Of a stretch of 64,000 nt of DNA, positions 28,369-39,657 are shown piece after piece. The DNA lies in contig JAUHZK010000006.1 in NCBI GenBank assembly GCA_030425645.1, positions 62,001-126,000 of the forward strand, written 5' to 3'. The position numbers were made by a program, and so were the translations under genes. Numbering within the stretch: the first letter of the stretch is position 1; each line of letters opens with the position of its first letter. The notes below the pieces were generated by a model. The model was not told the DNA's origin, made no database searches, and worked only from the letters and a program-made list of their open reading frames with translations. This DNA is from Gammaproteobacteria bacterium. GTDB lineage: Bacteria > Pseudomonadota > Gammaproteobacteria > JAPPPA01.

Positions 28369-29498
28369 CGGGCGATTAATTTTCGGTGCGTGTGAATAGA
28401 CATGAGAATACCGAAGCCAGCCATCAGCGTCACCATCGACGTCCCCCCGTAACTCACCAATGGCAGAGGTACGCCGACAACCGGTAGTAGGCCGGAGACC
28501 ATGCCGATATTGACAAAGACATAAACAAAAAATGTCAGACCGATACTGCCGGCAACAGTTCGGTTAAAGAGGTTAGTTGCCTGTGCGGCTATGTATAAAC
28601 AGCGGAAGACAATGGCTAAGTACAGCGCTAGCAGGGGTATTACGCCCATCAAACCGTGTTCCTCGGCTAGTACCGCGAAAATAAAGTCAGTTGAACGCTC
28701 TGGTAGAAAGTCCAAATGCGACTGGGTGCCGTTTAGCCAGCCTTTGCCCCAGAAGCCACCGGAGCCGATGGCGATTTTGGATTGAATGATGTGATAGCCA
28801 GAACCGAAGGGGTCAGCTTCGGGGTTTAAGAGGGTGAGAACGCGCTGGCGCTGGTAGTCTTTCATGACATACCACAGTGCAGGTAGTGCTGCCGCGACTA
28901 AGCCCATGCCGCCGAAAATCCAGCGCCAACCAAGGCCGGCCAAAAAGAGTACAAAGATGCCCGAGGCTCCCATCAAAATGGAGGTGCCAAGGTCGGGTTG
29001 TTTAGCAATCAGCAAAACGGGAATTGCAATCAGTGCTAGCGAAATTAGCACTGAACGGCTGGTGGGTGGATTGCTGCGACTCGCCAACCAGGCGGCGGTA
29101 ACTAACGGTAGCGTCAGCTTCATTAGTTCGGAAGGTTGGAATTTAACCACGCCAAGATCCAGCCAGCGTTGCGCGCCGCCGCCTTTACTACCAACTGCGA
29201 GAACCGCAATTAACAGCAAGACTGTGACGATCCAGACAGCGCCTGAATAACGGCGAAAAATACTGGGCGGTATTTGGGCAATCACAAACATGCCGCCAAA
29301 TGCCACCAGCAGGCGAATGCTTTGGCGTACCAGTAGGTCGGCGTTATTGTCGCCAGCGGAATAGAGTACCAACATGCCAAATGCGGCTAACACCGTCAGC
29401 ATCGCTAGCAGCGGTAGATCCAGATGGATGCGTTGGAACTGAACGCTAATCCAAGAGTTGTTACGCCGCTGCTCGCTGTCTAGTGTTGCTAAATCCAT
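28365..29498 (-). CDS. rodA: Peptidoglycan glycosyltransferase RodA (SEDS family)
   Basis: 377 residues with about ten membrane helices. The conserved Asp region is PERSTDFIFAVLAEEHG, and the last loop is PLVSYGGTSM. It polymerises glycan strands in the elongasome with PBP2. Overlap with the mrdA stop (TAATG) indicates coupling. Confidence 0.97.
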   Translation of the reverse strand: MDLATLDSEQRRNNSWISVQFQRIHLDLPLLAMLTVLAAFGMLVLYSAGDNNADLLVRQSIRLLVAFGGMFVIAQIPPSIFRRYSGAVWIVTVLLLIAVLAVGSKGGGAQRWLDLGVVKFQPSELMKLTLPLVTAAWLASRSNPPTSRSVLISLALIAIPVLLIAKQPDLGTSILMGASGIFVLFLAGLGWRWIFGGMGLVAAALPALWYVMKDYQRQRVLTLLNPEADPFGSGYHIIQSKIAIGSGGFWGKGWLNGTQSHLDFLPERSTDFIFAVLAEEHGLMGVIPLLALYLAIVFRCLYIAAQATNLFNRTVAGSIGLTFFVYVFVNIGMVSGLLPVVGVPLPLVSYGGTSMVTLMAGFGILMSIHTHRKLIAR

Positions 29499-31357
29499 TA
29501 TGGGCTCGGGGTCTTAGATGCTGGGCTAGGGCTGCCGTTATCAAGCCACCATTGCATAATGCGGCCGGCAATGGGCGCTGCCACGGCACCGCCGCTGCCG
29601 CCATGCTCAACAATAACGGCGAGAGCGATTTTGGGGTCTTTAATAGGCGCATAACCGACAAAAAGAGCGTGATCTCGCAGGTGTTCTGGGATGTCCTCAC
29701 GAACTTCCGCGTCTTCATCTTCATCGTTTTGGCTAAGCGCATAGACCTGGGCGGTTCCGGTTTTTCCGGCAATATGGAAATGGTGGTTTTCGCTGAGTGA
29801 GCGCGCCGTGCCTAGGCGGCTATTGGTGACCCGGTGCAAGCTGCGTTCAACGTCGCGTAGGTGGCGCTTAGGAATCTTTACTGCAGTAATTGGTTCGGCG
29901 TTTTTGCCTAGGGTGACCTGTGGCTTATAGCCGCTGCCGCCATTGGCAAGAATCGCTGTCGAGTGTGCCAGCTGCAAAGGCGTGGTCAACATAAAGCCCT
30001 GACCAATGCCGGTGATTAGGGTTTCGCCCGGATACCAAATTTCATTTTTGCGCTCTTTCTTCCAGCTGCGTGACGGTAGTAGTCCGCTGCGTTCGCCTAA
30101 GAGGTCGATGCCCGTGCGTTGACCTAGGCCAAATTTAGAAAGGTAGTTGTGCATCCGGTCAATGCCGAGATTGCGTGCTAGGTCATAAAAATAGACATCA
30201 CAAGATTGCACTAAAGCTTTGTCTAAATCTGTGCGGCCGTGGCCCGTACGTTTCCAGTCGCGATAGCGGTGTTCTGAATTAGGGAGCAGGTAGTAACCGG
30301 AGCAGCTAAGGCTGTGGTTACGGCTAATCAGGCCATGCTCTAAACCGGCCAGCCCCACTAGCTGTTTGATGGTGGAGCCGGGCGGGTATTGGCCTTTTAG
30401 GCTGCGGTTAAACAGTGGCCGCTTCTTGTCGGTATTGAGGCGCTTATAGTCAGCGACTGAAATGCCGTTAACAAACAAGTTGGCGTCGTAGGCAGGCAGG
30501 CTAACAAAGGCCAGAACCTCTCCATTGCGCGGGTCCAGTGCGACGACGGAGCCGGCTTTGTCGCCGAGCTGTTGTTCCGCGTAACGCTGTAGCTCAATGT
30601 CGATGCTAAGTTTGATGTCTTCGCCGGGAATAGGCAGCGTGGATTCGACTACCCGCAATTGGCGGCCGGCGGCATTGGTTTCCACGCGCTGCTCGCCAAC
30701 CCAGCCATGCAGCTGATCTTCGTAAGTGCTTTCAATGCCGGTTTTGCCAAAGTGTGTGGTGCCGGCGTAGTTGCTGGGGTCAACTGACTCAAGGTTGCGC
30801 TGATCAATTCGCCCCACATAGCCCACAATATGCGCGGTGCTGGCACCATAGGGGTAGTGACGCGTTAGGTGGGCCGATACCGAAACGCCGGTAAGTCGGT
30901 GTTGGTTGACCGCTAGCCGCGCCAATTGCTGCTGATCGAGTCGGAACTTTAGGGGCACGGGGTTGAAGTTGCCGCGACGCCGTTTCCAAGCTCGGTCAAA
31001 GCGTTTTTCTTCTAATTCAGATAGCGGTACCAGCGCCTTAATCGCCTGCAGTGTTTCCTCAAGGTCGGTAACTTGCTCCGGGATTAACTCGAGCCGGTAG
31101 GTCGGTAGGTTTTCAGCCAGTGCGCGCCCCTCACGGTCAGTAATGAGGCCTCGCGTTGGTGGTAGCGGCAGTACTCGAATGCGATTGTCTTTAGATCGCA
31201 CCGAATAGTGGTCGTGTTGAGTGACCTGTAGGTGAATCATTTGTGCCACTAGGACACCAGCCAAAATTAAGGTGCCTATTACGGCAATCGCAGCACGCGC
31301 TAGGAATAATTGGCGCTCGGCGTGGCGGTTATTAAAAAAGTAACCAGAGGGTCGCAT
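29498..31357 (-). CDS. mrdA: Penicillin-binding protein 2 (elongasome transpeptidase)
   Basis: 619 residues. An N-terminal membrane helix (AVIGTLILAGVLVAQMI) precedes the pedestal domain. Transpeptidase motifs are STIK (PPGSTIKQL), SCD and KTG (AGKTGTAQV). It cross-links peptidoglycan during elongation, together with RodA. It directly follows mreD here; the rlmH and rsfS genes found next to mrdA in E. coli are absent at this site. Confidence 0.97.
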   Translation of the reverse strand: MRPSGYFFNNRHAERQLFLARAAIAVIGTLILAGVLVAQMIHLQVTQHDHYSVRSKDNRIRVLPLPPTRGLITDREGRALAENLPTYRLELIPEQVTDLEETLQAIKALVPLSELEEKRFDRAWKRRRGNFNPVPLKFRLDQQQLARLAVNQHRLTGVSVSAHLTRHYPYGASTAHIVGYVGRIDQRNLESVDPSNYAGTTHFGKTGIESTYEDQLHGWVGEQRVETNAAGRQLRVVESTLPIPGEDIKLSIDIELQRYAEQQLGDKAGSVVALDPRNGEVLAFVSLPAYDANLFVNGISVADYKRLNTDKKRPLFNRSLKGQYPPGSTIKQLVGLAGLEHGLISRNHSLSCSGYYLLPNSEHRYRDWKRTGHGRTDLDKALVQSCDVYFYDLARNLGIDRMHNYLSKFGLGQRTGIDLLGERSGLLPSRSWKKERKNEIWYPGETLITGIGQGFMLTTPLQLAHSTAILANGGSGYKPQVTLGKNAEPITAVKIPKRHLRDVERSLHRVTNSRLGTARSLSENHHFHIAGKTGTAQVYALSQNDEDEDAEVREDIPEHLRDHALFVGYAPIKDPKIALAVIVEHGGSGGAVAAPIAGRIMQWWLDNGSPSPASKTPSP

Positions 31358-31367
31358 GGCGCTGGGT

Positions 31368-31874
31368 TTATCTCACGTGCAAGCTGGTTCTTAGCTTGCG
31401 CAGCAGTGGGAATAGCAGCGGCCATAGCAGCGTGGTGGTGATGACTGGCGTGAAGTAGTGCATCGGCTGCGAGAGTACGCCAGTGGCACCGTCGATCCAG
31501 AGCAGGCTGAGTTGCTGCATAAGTGCTAACAGCCCAACCACAATAGCTTGTTGGCCTAGCGGAAATTGGCGGAACTGTAGATAAAACCGCTGAGCAATCC
31601 AAACAGCAAGCACCAGGCCAATGGTGTGGCGTCCAAGCAGGCCGCCACTGGTTACGTCGAGTAGCAAACCAAACAGCCATGCATAACCAACACTAAAACG
31701 CTGGGGCAGTGCGATGGCCCAGTAGAAACTGACAGGCAGCAACCAGACCGGGCGCAAGTTAACTTCCGGGAATAGGGTGCCATACCAGTCGGGTGCGGGT
31801 GTTAGCGTCAGCAAAAGGGCAACGAACAAGCTTGCCCACAACGGCCATTGGCGTGCCTCTTGATGATGTTTCAT
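31368..31874 (-). CDS. mreD: Rod shape-determining protein MreD
   Basis: 168 residues with four or five membrane helices (ASLFVALLLTLTPAP, VLAVWIAQRFYLQF and others). The family is poorly conserved, but the length, helices and place between mreC and mrdA fit. Overlap with mreC is ATGA. Confidence 0.93.
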   Translation of the reverse strand: MKHHQEARQWPLWASLFVALLLTLTPAPDWYGTLFPEVNLRPVWLLPVSFYWAIALPQRFSVGYAWLFGLLLDVTSGGLLGRHTIGLVLAVWIAQRFYLQFRQFPLGQQAIVVGLLALMQQLSLLWIDGATGVLSQPMHYFTPVITTTLLWPLLFPLLRKLRTSLHVR

Positions 31875-32836
31875 GGTCGTCCAAGCGCCGGCTTGTCGGC
31901 GGCGGCTTCACTGGTTGTTTCGTCTGTCGGTTCGTCGGAGCTGAGCTCGTCCAAGTGCTCGTGCCACGCCAGTAGTACGTGCCGAGACTCGGTCACATGT
32001 GCTGTTGGCTTGGCGTGAATGCTCGCAAACGGTTGGCCGTAATCGCGCTGAATCGAGGTAATCATCGCCACTGGGTAACCAGCCGGGAAACGTCCCCCAA
32101 GCCCTGAGGTAACCAGTAAATCGCCTTCGTCCATATCGCTGTGGTTAGGCACATGCGGTAGCGAGAGTCGATTAGATTGGCCGGTGCCATAAGCCACGGT
32201 GCGTACTCCGCTGCGGTTGTTGGTGACGGGGATGGCGTGGTTGGCGTCGGTAATAAGCACAGCGGTTGATGACATCGCGGCAGCGGTGTCGACTTGGCCT
32301 AATACACCGTAGGCGTCGAGTAGCGGTTGGCCGTCGTAAACCTTGTGCGCGAGCCCTTTATTAAGTGTGATTGCGTGCCGGTAAGGATCCATATCAACCG
32401 CAATGATTTCGGCGACGAGTACTTCGGATTGCAGCCGCGTAGACGACTTCATTAGCTCGCGTAAGCGACGGTTTTCTTCGTCTAGCGCATCCATGCGTTG
32501 TAAGCGCGCATTTTGCAGCAGCAGTTGGCGCTTCAGCTCGCGGTTTTCGTTTTGTAGGTTGTTGCGGCTAGTCAGGCTGCCGGTCATCCAGCGCCAAGAA
32601 GTGCTGGGCAGGGCCGCCAAAATGTCCAGCGGGTAGGTGGCTGTGCTCAGCACTCGTCGAATTGGCTGTAGCTGGTCAGTGCGTTGATCTACACCTAGCA
32701 ATATGACAGATAGCAGGCATAGCAAAATGGCGCGGGCATTTAATGAAAGCCCACGCGGGAAAAGCGGTTTGTCGTCGTTTTGGGGGTATGCAGTTGCCAC
32801 GAGGGCAAGCTTGCTTGGTGAGAACCAGAGCGTCAA
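31871..32836 (-). CDS. mreC: Rod shape-determining protein MreC
   Basis: A bitopic protein scaffolding the elongasome. One membrane helix (ARAILLCLLSVILLGV) precedes a coiled coil (NLQNENRELKRQLLLQNARL) and beta domains. The longest frame starts at TTG 32836, but that codon lies inside an inverted repeat with no ribosome site. A GTG at 32800 (VATAYPQND) gives a more usual length and may be the true start. Confidence 0.93.
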   Translation of the reverse strand: MTLWFSPSKLALVATAYPQNDDKPLFPRGLSLNARAILLCLLSVILLGVDQRTDQLQPIRRVLSTATYPLDILAALPSTSWRWMTGSLTSRNNLQNENRELKRQLLLQNARLQRMDALDEENRRLRELMKSSTRLQSEVLVAEIIAVDMDPYRHAITLNKGLAHKVYDGQPLLDAYGVLGQVDTAAAMSSTAVLITDANHAIPVTNNRSGVRTVAYGTGQSNRLSLPHVPNHSDMDEGDLLVTSGLGGRFPAGYPVAMITSIQRDYGQPFASIHAKPTAHVTESRHVLLAWHEHLDELSSDEPTDETTSEAAADKPALGRP

Positions 32837-32878
32837 CTGTATCGATCAGATAATCGACCGTCTAAACCGATACAGTTG
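32834..32878. repeat. Perfect 11-bp inverted repeat between mreB and mreC
   Basis: CAACTGTATCG (32834-32844) and CGATACAGTTG (32868-32878) enclose 23 bases. No T-run follows in either direction, so it is not a plain terminator. It overlaps the longest possible mreC start and follows the mreB stop by a few bases. It may form a hairpin in the mreB-mreC message or serve as a protein site. Confidence 0.6.
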
Positions 32879-32888
32879 CTGTCGGGTT

Positions 32889-34176
<1,288 letters not shown>

Positions 34177-34464
34177 ATGTCCTTGGACATCGACGCGGTA
34201 AAAAATATCGCGCATCTCGCACGGATTGACGTTAGCGAGAAAGACCTAGAAACCTATACCAAAGATCTATCCAATATCCTCGATATGGTTGATCAAATGA
34301 ACGCCGTGGATGTAACCGGCGTTGAGCCACTTTCAAATGCTCTAGACGCGACTCAGCGCCTGCGTGCAGACGTGGTTACCGAAACCAATAAACGCGAAGC
34401 CTTACAAGCGAATGCGCCAGCTACCGAAGATGGTGTTTTCCTTGTGCCGCGCGTGATTGAGTAG
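34177..34464 (+). CDS. gatC: Asp-tRNA(Asn)/Glu-tRNA(Gln) amidotransferase subunit C
   Basis: 95 residues, MSLDIDAVKNIAHLARIDV at the start and a C-terminal FLVPRVIE typical of GatC. I start at ATG 34177, with GGAG upstream, rather than the in-frame 34069. It stabilises GatAB. It is followed at 12 bases by gatA. Confidence 0.95.
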   Translation: MSLDIDAVKNIAHLARIDVSEKDLETYTKDLSNILDMVDQMNAVDVTGVEPLSNALDATQRLRADVVTETNKREALQANAPATEDGVFLVPRVIE

Positions 34465-34476
34465 GGGATAAGTAGC

Positions 34477-35940
34477 ATGACTTGGCACACTAAAACCCTT
34501 ACCGAGCTATCTAATGCGATTGCCGCCCGTGAAACCACCAGCCGTGAACTTGCCGAGCACTTTATTGCTCGCGTAGAAGCGTTTGATGGCGAACTTAATA
34601 CCTTTGTTACGCGCACTTTTGATGCTGCACTAGCCGCTGCTGATGCTGCCGATGCGCGTCGAGCGGCAGGCGAAAGCTTAGGCCCGCTAGACGGACTGCC
34701 GTTTGCGCATAAAGACATCTTCTGCACCAAGGGCGTAAAAACCACTTGCGGCTCGAAGATGCTAGACAACTTTATCTCGCCGTATGACGCCACCGTGGTT
34801 GAAAAACTGCAAGCGGCCGGCATGGTTTGCCTAGGTAAAACCAACATGGACGAATTCGCCATGGGCTCGTCAAACGAGACCAGTTATTACGGCGATGTTA
34901 AAAACCCTTGGAACACCAGCAAAGTACCTGGCGGTTCTTCTGGCGGCTCGGCCTCAGCGGTTGGCGCACGTTTAGTGCCAGCAACTACCGGCACCGACAC
35001 CGGCGGTTCCATTCGCCAGCCTGCAGCGTTCTGCGGCATTACTGGCATTAAGCCAACCTACGGTCGCGTATCGCGCTACGGCATGATCGCCTTCGCTAGC
35101 AGCTTGGATCAGGCCGGTGTGTTCGCGACGACTGCTGAAGATGCTGCATTAATGCTGCAAGCCATGAGCGGTTTTGACGAGCGTGACTCCACCAGCATTG
35201 AGCGTCCAGTGGATGACTTGGTCACGGGTTTGGGTGAGTCGTTAGCGGGTAAAACCATTGGCTTACCTAAGCAGTTTTTTGCCGACGGCTTAGAGCCGGA
35301 AGTGAAAGATGCAGTAGATGCCGCTATCAATGAATACAAAAACTTAGGCGCAGAAGTTAAAGAAATAGATTTGCCAAATATTGGCTTGTCTGTGCCGGTT
35401 TATTACGTGGTTGCACCAGCAGAAGCCTCGGCTAACCTGTCGCGTTTCGACGGCGTACGTTACGGCCATCGTTGCGACAACCCAGAAGACTTAACCGACC
35501 TTTATAAGCGCACCCGCGCTGAAGGTTTTGGTGACGAAGTGAAGCGCCGAATTATGATGGGTACCTATGCTTTGTCATCGGGTTACTACGATGCCTACTA
35601 CATCAAAGCGCAAAAAATTCGCCGCCTGATTCGCGACGATTTCCTTAAAGCTTTTGAAGAAGTTGACCTGATTGCCGGTCCAACCACGCCAGGCTTGCCG
35701 TTCGGTTTAGGTGAGCAAACCGACGATCCCGTCACCATGTATTTGAACGACATCTTCACCATTGGCGTGAATTTGGCTGGTTTGCCCGGTATGTCGATTC
35801 CGGTAGGTGAGGCCAGTGGGCTGCCCATTGGTCTACAGCTCGTCGGCAAACACTTCGGCGAAGCCGAGCTGCTGAACGCCGCCCATCAATATCAACAAGT
35901 CACCGACTGGCATAAAGCCATTCCGGCGGCATTCCAATAG
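34477..35940 (+). CDS. gatA: Asp-tRNA(Asn)/Glu-tRNA(Gln) amidotransferase subunit A
   Basis: 487 residues. Amidase-signature catalytic triad: K79 in FAHKD, cis-Ser and Ser in PGGSSGGSA and [10 protein letters not shown]. It hydrolyses glutamine to supply ammonia to GatB for tRNA-dependent amidation. A tRNA-Gln gene is present later in the window. Confidence 0.98.
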   Translation: MTWHTKTLTELSNAIAARETTSRELAEHFIARVEAFDGELNTFVTRTFDAALAAADAADARRAAGESLGPLDGLPFAHKDIFCTKGVKTTCGSKMLDNFISPYDATVVEKLQAAGMVCLGKTNMDEFAMGSSNETSYYGDVKNPWNTSKVPGGSSGGSASAVGARLVPATTGTDTGGSIRQPAAFCGITGIKPTYGRVSRYGMIAFASSLDQAGVFATTAEDAALMLQAMSGFDERDSTSIERPVDDLVTGLGESLAGKTIGLPKQFFADGLEPEVKDAVDAAINEYKNLGAEVKEIDLPNIGLSVPVYYVVAPAEASANLSRFDGVRYGHRCDNPEDLTDLYKRTRAEGFGDEVKRRIMMGTYALSSGYYDAYYIKAQKIRRLIRDDFLKAFEEVDLIAGPTTPGLPFGLGEQTDDPVTMYLNDIFTIGVNLAGLPGMSIPVGEASGLPIGLQLVGKHFGEAELLNAAHQYQQVTDWHKAIPAAFQ

Positions 35941-35951
35941 GAGGTTTCACG

Positions 35952-37388
35952 ATGTATTCAAACTGGGAAACCGTTATTGGACTAGAAATTCACGCGCAGC
36001 TAAGCACTAACTCAAAGCTGTTTAGCGGTTCGTCTATCGCCTATGGCGCTGAGCCCAACACGCAGGCGAATGAAGTTGATTTGGCCTTGCCTGGCACCTT
36101 GCCGGTGCTAAACAAAGAAGTGATGAACCTAGCGGCTCGTTTAGGTATTGCGCTTAATGCCACCATCAACAAACGCAGCGTGTTTGAGCGTAAAAACTAC
36201 TTCTATCCAGATTTACCGAAGGGTTACCAAACCAGTCAGCTAGAGCTGCCTATCGTGGAGCACGGTGAGCTGTTTATTAGCGTGAATGGAGAAGAGAAGC
36301 GCATTGGCGTTACACGTGCCCACCTTGAAGAAGATGCCGGTAAATCCATTCACGGCGCCGCTGAAGGCTGCACCGGTATCGATCTAAACCGTGCTGGCAC
36401 ACCGCTACTAGAAATCGTTTCAGAGCCAGAGCTAAGCTCTGCTGCTGAAGCTGTGGCCTATATGAAAAAGCTACATTCGCTGGTGCAATACATCGGTATT
36501 TGCGACGGCAACATGCAGGAAGGCTCGTTCCGTTGCGACGCTAACGTGTCGGTACGCCCTAAAGGTCAGGAAGAACTAGGCACGCGCGCCGAGATCAAAA
36601 ACATCAACTCATTCCGCTTTGTGGAAAAGGCCATCAATTACGAAATTGAGCGCCAAATTGATTTGATCGAAGACGGCGGCGAAGTGGTTCAAGAAACCCG
36701 CCTCTACGACGCCGAGAAGAACGAAACCCGTTCGATGCGCAGCAAGGAAGAAGCCAACGACTACCGTTACTTCCCATGCCCAGACTTGTTGCCAGTGGTA
36801 ATTGACGACAGCTTTATCGACGCCGTGCGTGGCGATATGCCAGAGCTGCCAGACGCCAAGAAAGCTCGCTTTGTTAGCGACTTTGGCTTGTCTGATGAAG
36901 ATGCTGCACAGCTAACCAACAGCCGCCCAATGGCCGACTACTTTGAAGCCGTAGTGGCCGACGGTGTTGAAGCAAAAATGGCCGCTAACTGGTGTAACGG
37001 CGAACTCTCTGCGTGGTTAAACAAAGAAGAGAAAGACGTTGCTGAATCGCCGGTTTCAGCCGCCATGCTGGCTGGCATGTGCAAACGTATTGCTGACAAC
37101 ACCATCTCCAATAAGATTGCCAAAGAAGTCTTCGAAGGTATGTGGAATGGCGAAGGCGATGCTGATGCCGTGATTGACGCCAAAGGCCTCAAGCAAATCA
37201 CCGACACCGGCGCGATTGAAGCCATGATCGACGAGATTATTGCCAATAACGCCGGCCAGGTTGAGCAGTACCGCGCTGGTAAAGAGAAAGTGTTTGGCTT
37301 CTTTGTGGGGCAAGTTATGAAAGCCACGCAAGGCAAGGCCAATCCTGCTCAGGTAAACCAAATCCTGAAGCAAAAGCTGGCCGGTTAA
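35952..37388 (+). CDS. gatB: Asp-tRNA(Asn)/Glu-tRNA(Gln) amidotransferase subunit B
   Basis: 478 residues. [10 protein letters not shown] at the N-terminus, [12 protein letters not shown], and the metal/ATP region around EEDAGKSIH are GatB hallmarks. The C-terminal YqeY-like tRNA-binding domain ends in [15 protein letters not shown]-like site precedes ATG 35952. Confidence 0.98.
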   Translation: MYSNWETVIGLEIHAQLSTNSKLFSGSSIAYGAEPNTQANEVDLALPGTLPVLNKEVMNLAARLGIALNATINKRSVFERKNYFYPDLPKGYQTSQLELPIVEHGELFISVNGEEKRIGVTRAHLEEDAGKSIHGAAEGCTGIDLNRAGTPLLEIVSEPELSSAAEAVAYMKKLHSLVQYIGICDGNMQEGSFRCDANVSVRPKGQEELGTRAEIKNINSFRFVEKAINYEIERQIDLIEDGGEVVQETRLYDAEKNETRSMRSKEEANDYRYFPCPDLLPVVIDDSFIDAVRGDMPELPDAKKARFVSDFGLSDEDAAQLTNSRPMADYFEAVVADGVEAKMAANWCNGELSAWLNKEEKDVAESPVSAAMLAGMCKRIADNTISNKIAKEVFEGMWNGEGDADAVIDAKGLKQITDTGAIEAMIDEIIANNAGQVEQYRAGKEKVFGFFVGQVMKATQGKANPAQVNQILKQKLAG

Positions 37389-37406
37389 GCGCTTAGTAAA
37401 GCCCAA

Positions 37407-37444
37407 TAAAAAAGGCCTACGCGTTGCCGCATAGGCCTTTTTTT
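37407..37444. terminator. Bidirectional terminator between gatB and the LVIVD gene
   Basis: AAAAAAGGCCTA and TAGGCCTTTTTTT form a stem usable on both strands, between convergent genes. Confidence 0.9.
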
Positions 37445-37464
37445 ATGTTCGCAATTTGGGTCGG

Positions 37465-38865
37465 CTAGTTCTCTGGCCAAACGTCGTTGGTTAGCTTTAC
37501 TACAAACAAACCGGCGTAACCATCTGAATACCAGATCTCTTTGCGCTCTGGCACAAAGGCAGGGCCAGACATGGCCCAAGCGCTGGCTTCAAAGTAGGGC
37601 GTCACGCGTGCGTTCTGCGGCGGGTTGAAGTAAGCAATCTCTTTCGGGTTATGCGGGTCGCGGATGTCGTATACGCGCAGGCCAGAAACAATCATGCTGC
37701 AGGCAGCAATGGTCGGGTTAACGCGGGTAGGGATGTTGCAGTAATGTGCCGCATAACCTTGGGCTTGGAAGCTAGCGCCGGGGTCATCGGCAATGGCGTC
37801 AAAGTTTTCTGGGTTGTGCACTTCAAGGCGGATATTCGATACCACTTTGGGGTTGGTTTCGTCATCAATATCAATAATGCGCGCCGCGCCAACTTCTGAA
37901 CCGTGGCCGTATTCGTCTACTTCAAATAAATAGGCTTTGCCGTCACGGGTAAATGGCTCCGCAATTTGCGGAATGCTGACCGGTTCCCAATCCAAGCGCG
38001 CCACTTCGGTCACGTTCGGTATCAACTCGCGGGATTGGATTTCAGATACGTCCAAAATAATTAGTTCAGCCTTAGATAGGCCATTGGCACCAACGGCTGA
38101 GATATATAGCCGATTGCCGTCGTCAGATACCGTCATACCGTGAGCCGAGTAGTTGCCAGCCCATATTGTGCGCGGCAGCAAGGGGTTAGAAATATCCACA
38201 GCGACGGTAGTGGTGCCGCCGGCGGAACCAACGTAATAAGTGTTGCCATCGGGTGCCATGCCGCTTTCATGTCCCAAAATGCCGGCTAGCGAGCTGGATT
38301 GAAACTGCGGGTTTAAGCAATCTTGCGAGACATCCCAAATATCGACAATGCCCGGCGCTGTGGAGAGGTTGCCAGCCACTGCGACTAAAAGGCCGCGTTC
38401 TTGGTTTAAGCGTAAAGACTCATGCGGTGTCAGCATCGCTGGTGTTAGCAAACGTGTGCTAAGCGTCGGATTGCTGGGATCGCTCATATCCATCACGTTC
38501 ACCCCAGACTCTAGGTCGGCCAAGTTGGTCGGGTAGAGCAAGGTGGAGTCGTAGAAAGCACATTCTTGGCCTTGTGCATCAATATAACGATGCACCTGAA
38601 AGCCACCGACTGTGCCAATAGGGTTTGGTACGGCGTAGGAGCCCACCATTTCGGTGTTGCAGTTGTAGCCCTCGGCTGCGCGGCCGTTGTCTTGTTCGGC
38701 GCGCGATACGCGGCCTTGGATACCAATTTCAGGGTTGGAACCGGGGCCGCAAACTGCTTTTGGAGTTGATTGCGAGAGATTGGTGCCACTGCTTTCTTCG
38801 TCTGGGCTACCGCTACAAGCAGCAAGGGTAATCAGTATGGTGGCGGCGGTTGCTATTCTGAGCAT
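37465..38865 (-). CDS. LVIVD-repeat lipoprotein (beta-propeller-like)
   Basis: 466 residues with a lipobox (LITLAAC, C17). Repeats of the LVIVD/propeller type recur (NVMDMSDPSNPTL, VAVDISNPLLPRTI, LIILDVSEI, LRVYDIRDPHNPKEI, LFVVKL). GGAGA precedes the start. It is likely a surface or periplasmic binding protein of unknown ligand. It stands alone between two convergent or divergent units. Confidence 0.82.
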   Translation of the reverse strand: MLRIATAATILITLAACSGSPDEESSGTNLSQSTPKAVCGPGSNPEIGIQGRVSRAEQDNGRAAEGYNCNTEMVGSYAVPNPIGTVGGFQVHRYIDAQGQECAFYDSTLLYPTNLADLESGVNVMDMSDPSNPTLSTRLLTPAMLTPHESLRLNQERGLLVAVAGNLSTAPGIVDIWDVSQDCLNPQFQSSSLAGILGHESGMAPDGNTYYVGSAGGTTTVAVDISNPLLPRTIWAGNYSAHGMTVSDDGNRLYISAVGANGLSKAELIILDVSEIQSRELIPNVTEVARLDWEPVSIPQIAEPFTRDGKAYLFEVDEYGHGSEVGAARIIDIDDETNPKVVSNIRLEVHNPENFDAIADDPGASFQAQGYAAHYCNIPTRVNPTIAACSMIVSGLRVYDIRDPHNPKEIAYFNPPQNARVTPYFEASAWAMSGPAFVPERKEIWYSDGYAGLFVVKLTNDVWPEN

Positions 38866-38991
38866 GCTTAGTCTCCGTGTATCAGGCGCAACTGCTTTCC
38901 ATCTATAAGGCAGTGGCGCGCCCGATTAAGGCTATTTGTATTAGGTTGGGAATACTACCGCAGATGGGCCTGCAGTGGGGAGTCGGTCGAT

Positions 38992-39651
38992 TTACGGAGA
39001 GGTGCTGGCAATCACCGCAAGGGCGCGATGCATATGCAGCAATTCTTCAGCTTGCTCTCTTGCCATTAGCGCGGCGAGTTCGCGCACGGCGTCTACATCG
39101 GCGTTTTGCGCCGCGAACTCGGCCATCGGTAGGCCGCCTTTATGGTGTGCCAGCATTAGCTGCAAAAATTGCCGGTCTTTCGCTTTGCCATTTAGGCGGC
39201 GCAGCTCATCCAGTTCGGCTACGGTCGCCAGACCGGTCATGCCGGTAGGGGAGTTCTCGCAGTCAATCAGATATTGCAGTAAGGCATCTGACGGCGGCTC
39301 TTTGCCTAGCAGCATCCAACCCATACTTTTTGAAGGTGGAAACGAATTCTCCCCCCATATCCTCAACCAGGCTTCCATCTTTCCCAACTCGCGCAGCTGC
39401 GTATAAGCAATGGTTTGCGCCATACGCTTTAACGGTGTGGTCTCGGGGCCGGTCAGCATAATCTGCGCCATGCTAATAGCTTGTTGGTGGTGAATGCTCA
39501 TAAATTGAGCAAAACCAATATCTACAGGGCTAGGGGTTTGAATGGTGTTTTGCGGTTGCGTAAGCGTTTGCCAAGCGCCGTAGCCGATGGTAATACCGGC
39601 AATGAATAAGGCCACAATAGCGACCGCCGGTGCTTTGCTAGGGGCGTTCAT
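38992..39651 (-). CDS. DUF305 protein, membrane-anchored
   Basis: 219 residues with an N-terminal membrane helix (VAIVALFIAGITIGYGAW). The DUF305 domain has paired His/Met motifs IHHQQAISMAQIM and LAHHKGGLPMAEF. Such proteins are ferritin-like and often lie near metal genes. It follows the TetR gene by six bases, so it is probably in the same autoregulated unit next to alkB. Confidence 0.85.
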   Translation of the reverse strand: MNAPSKAPAVAIVALFIAGITIGYGAWQTLTQPQNTIQTPSPVDIGFAQFMSIHHQQAISMAQIMLTGPETTPLKRMAQTIAYTQLRELGKMEAWLRIWGENSFPPSKSMGWMLLGKEPPSDALLQYLIDCENSPTGMTGLATVAELDELRRLNGKAKDRQFLQLMLAHHKGGLPMAEFAAQNADVDAVRELAALMAREQAEELLHMHRALAVIASTSP

Positions 39652-39657
39652 ACGATT

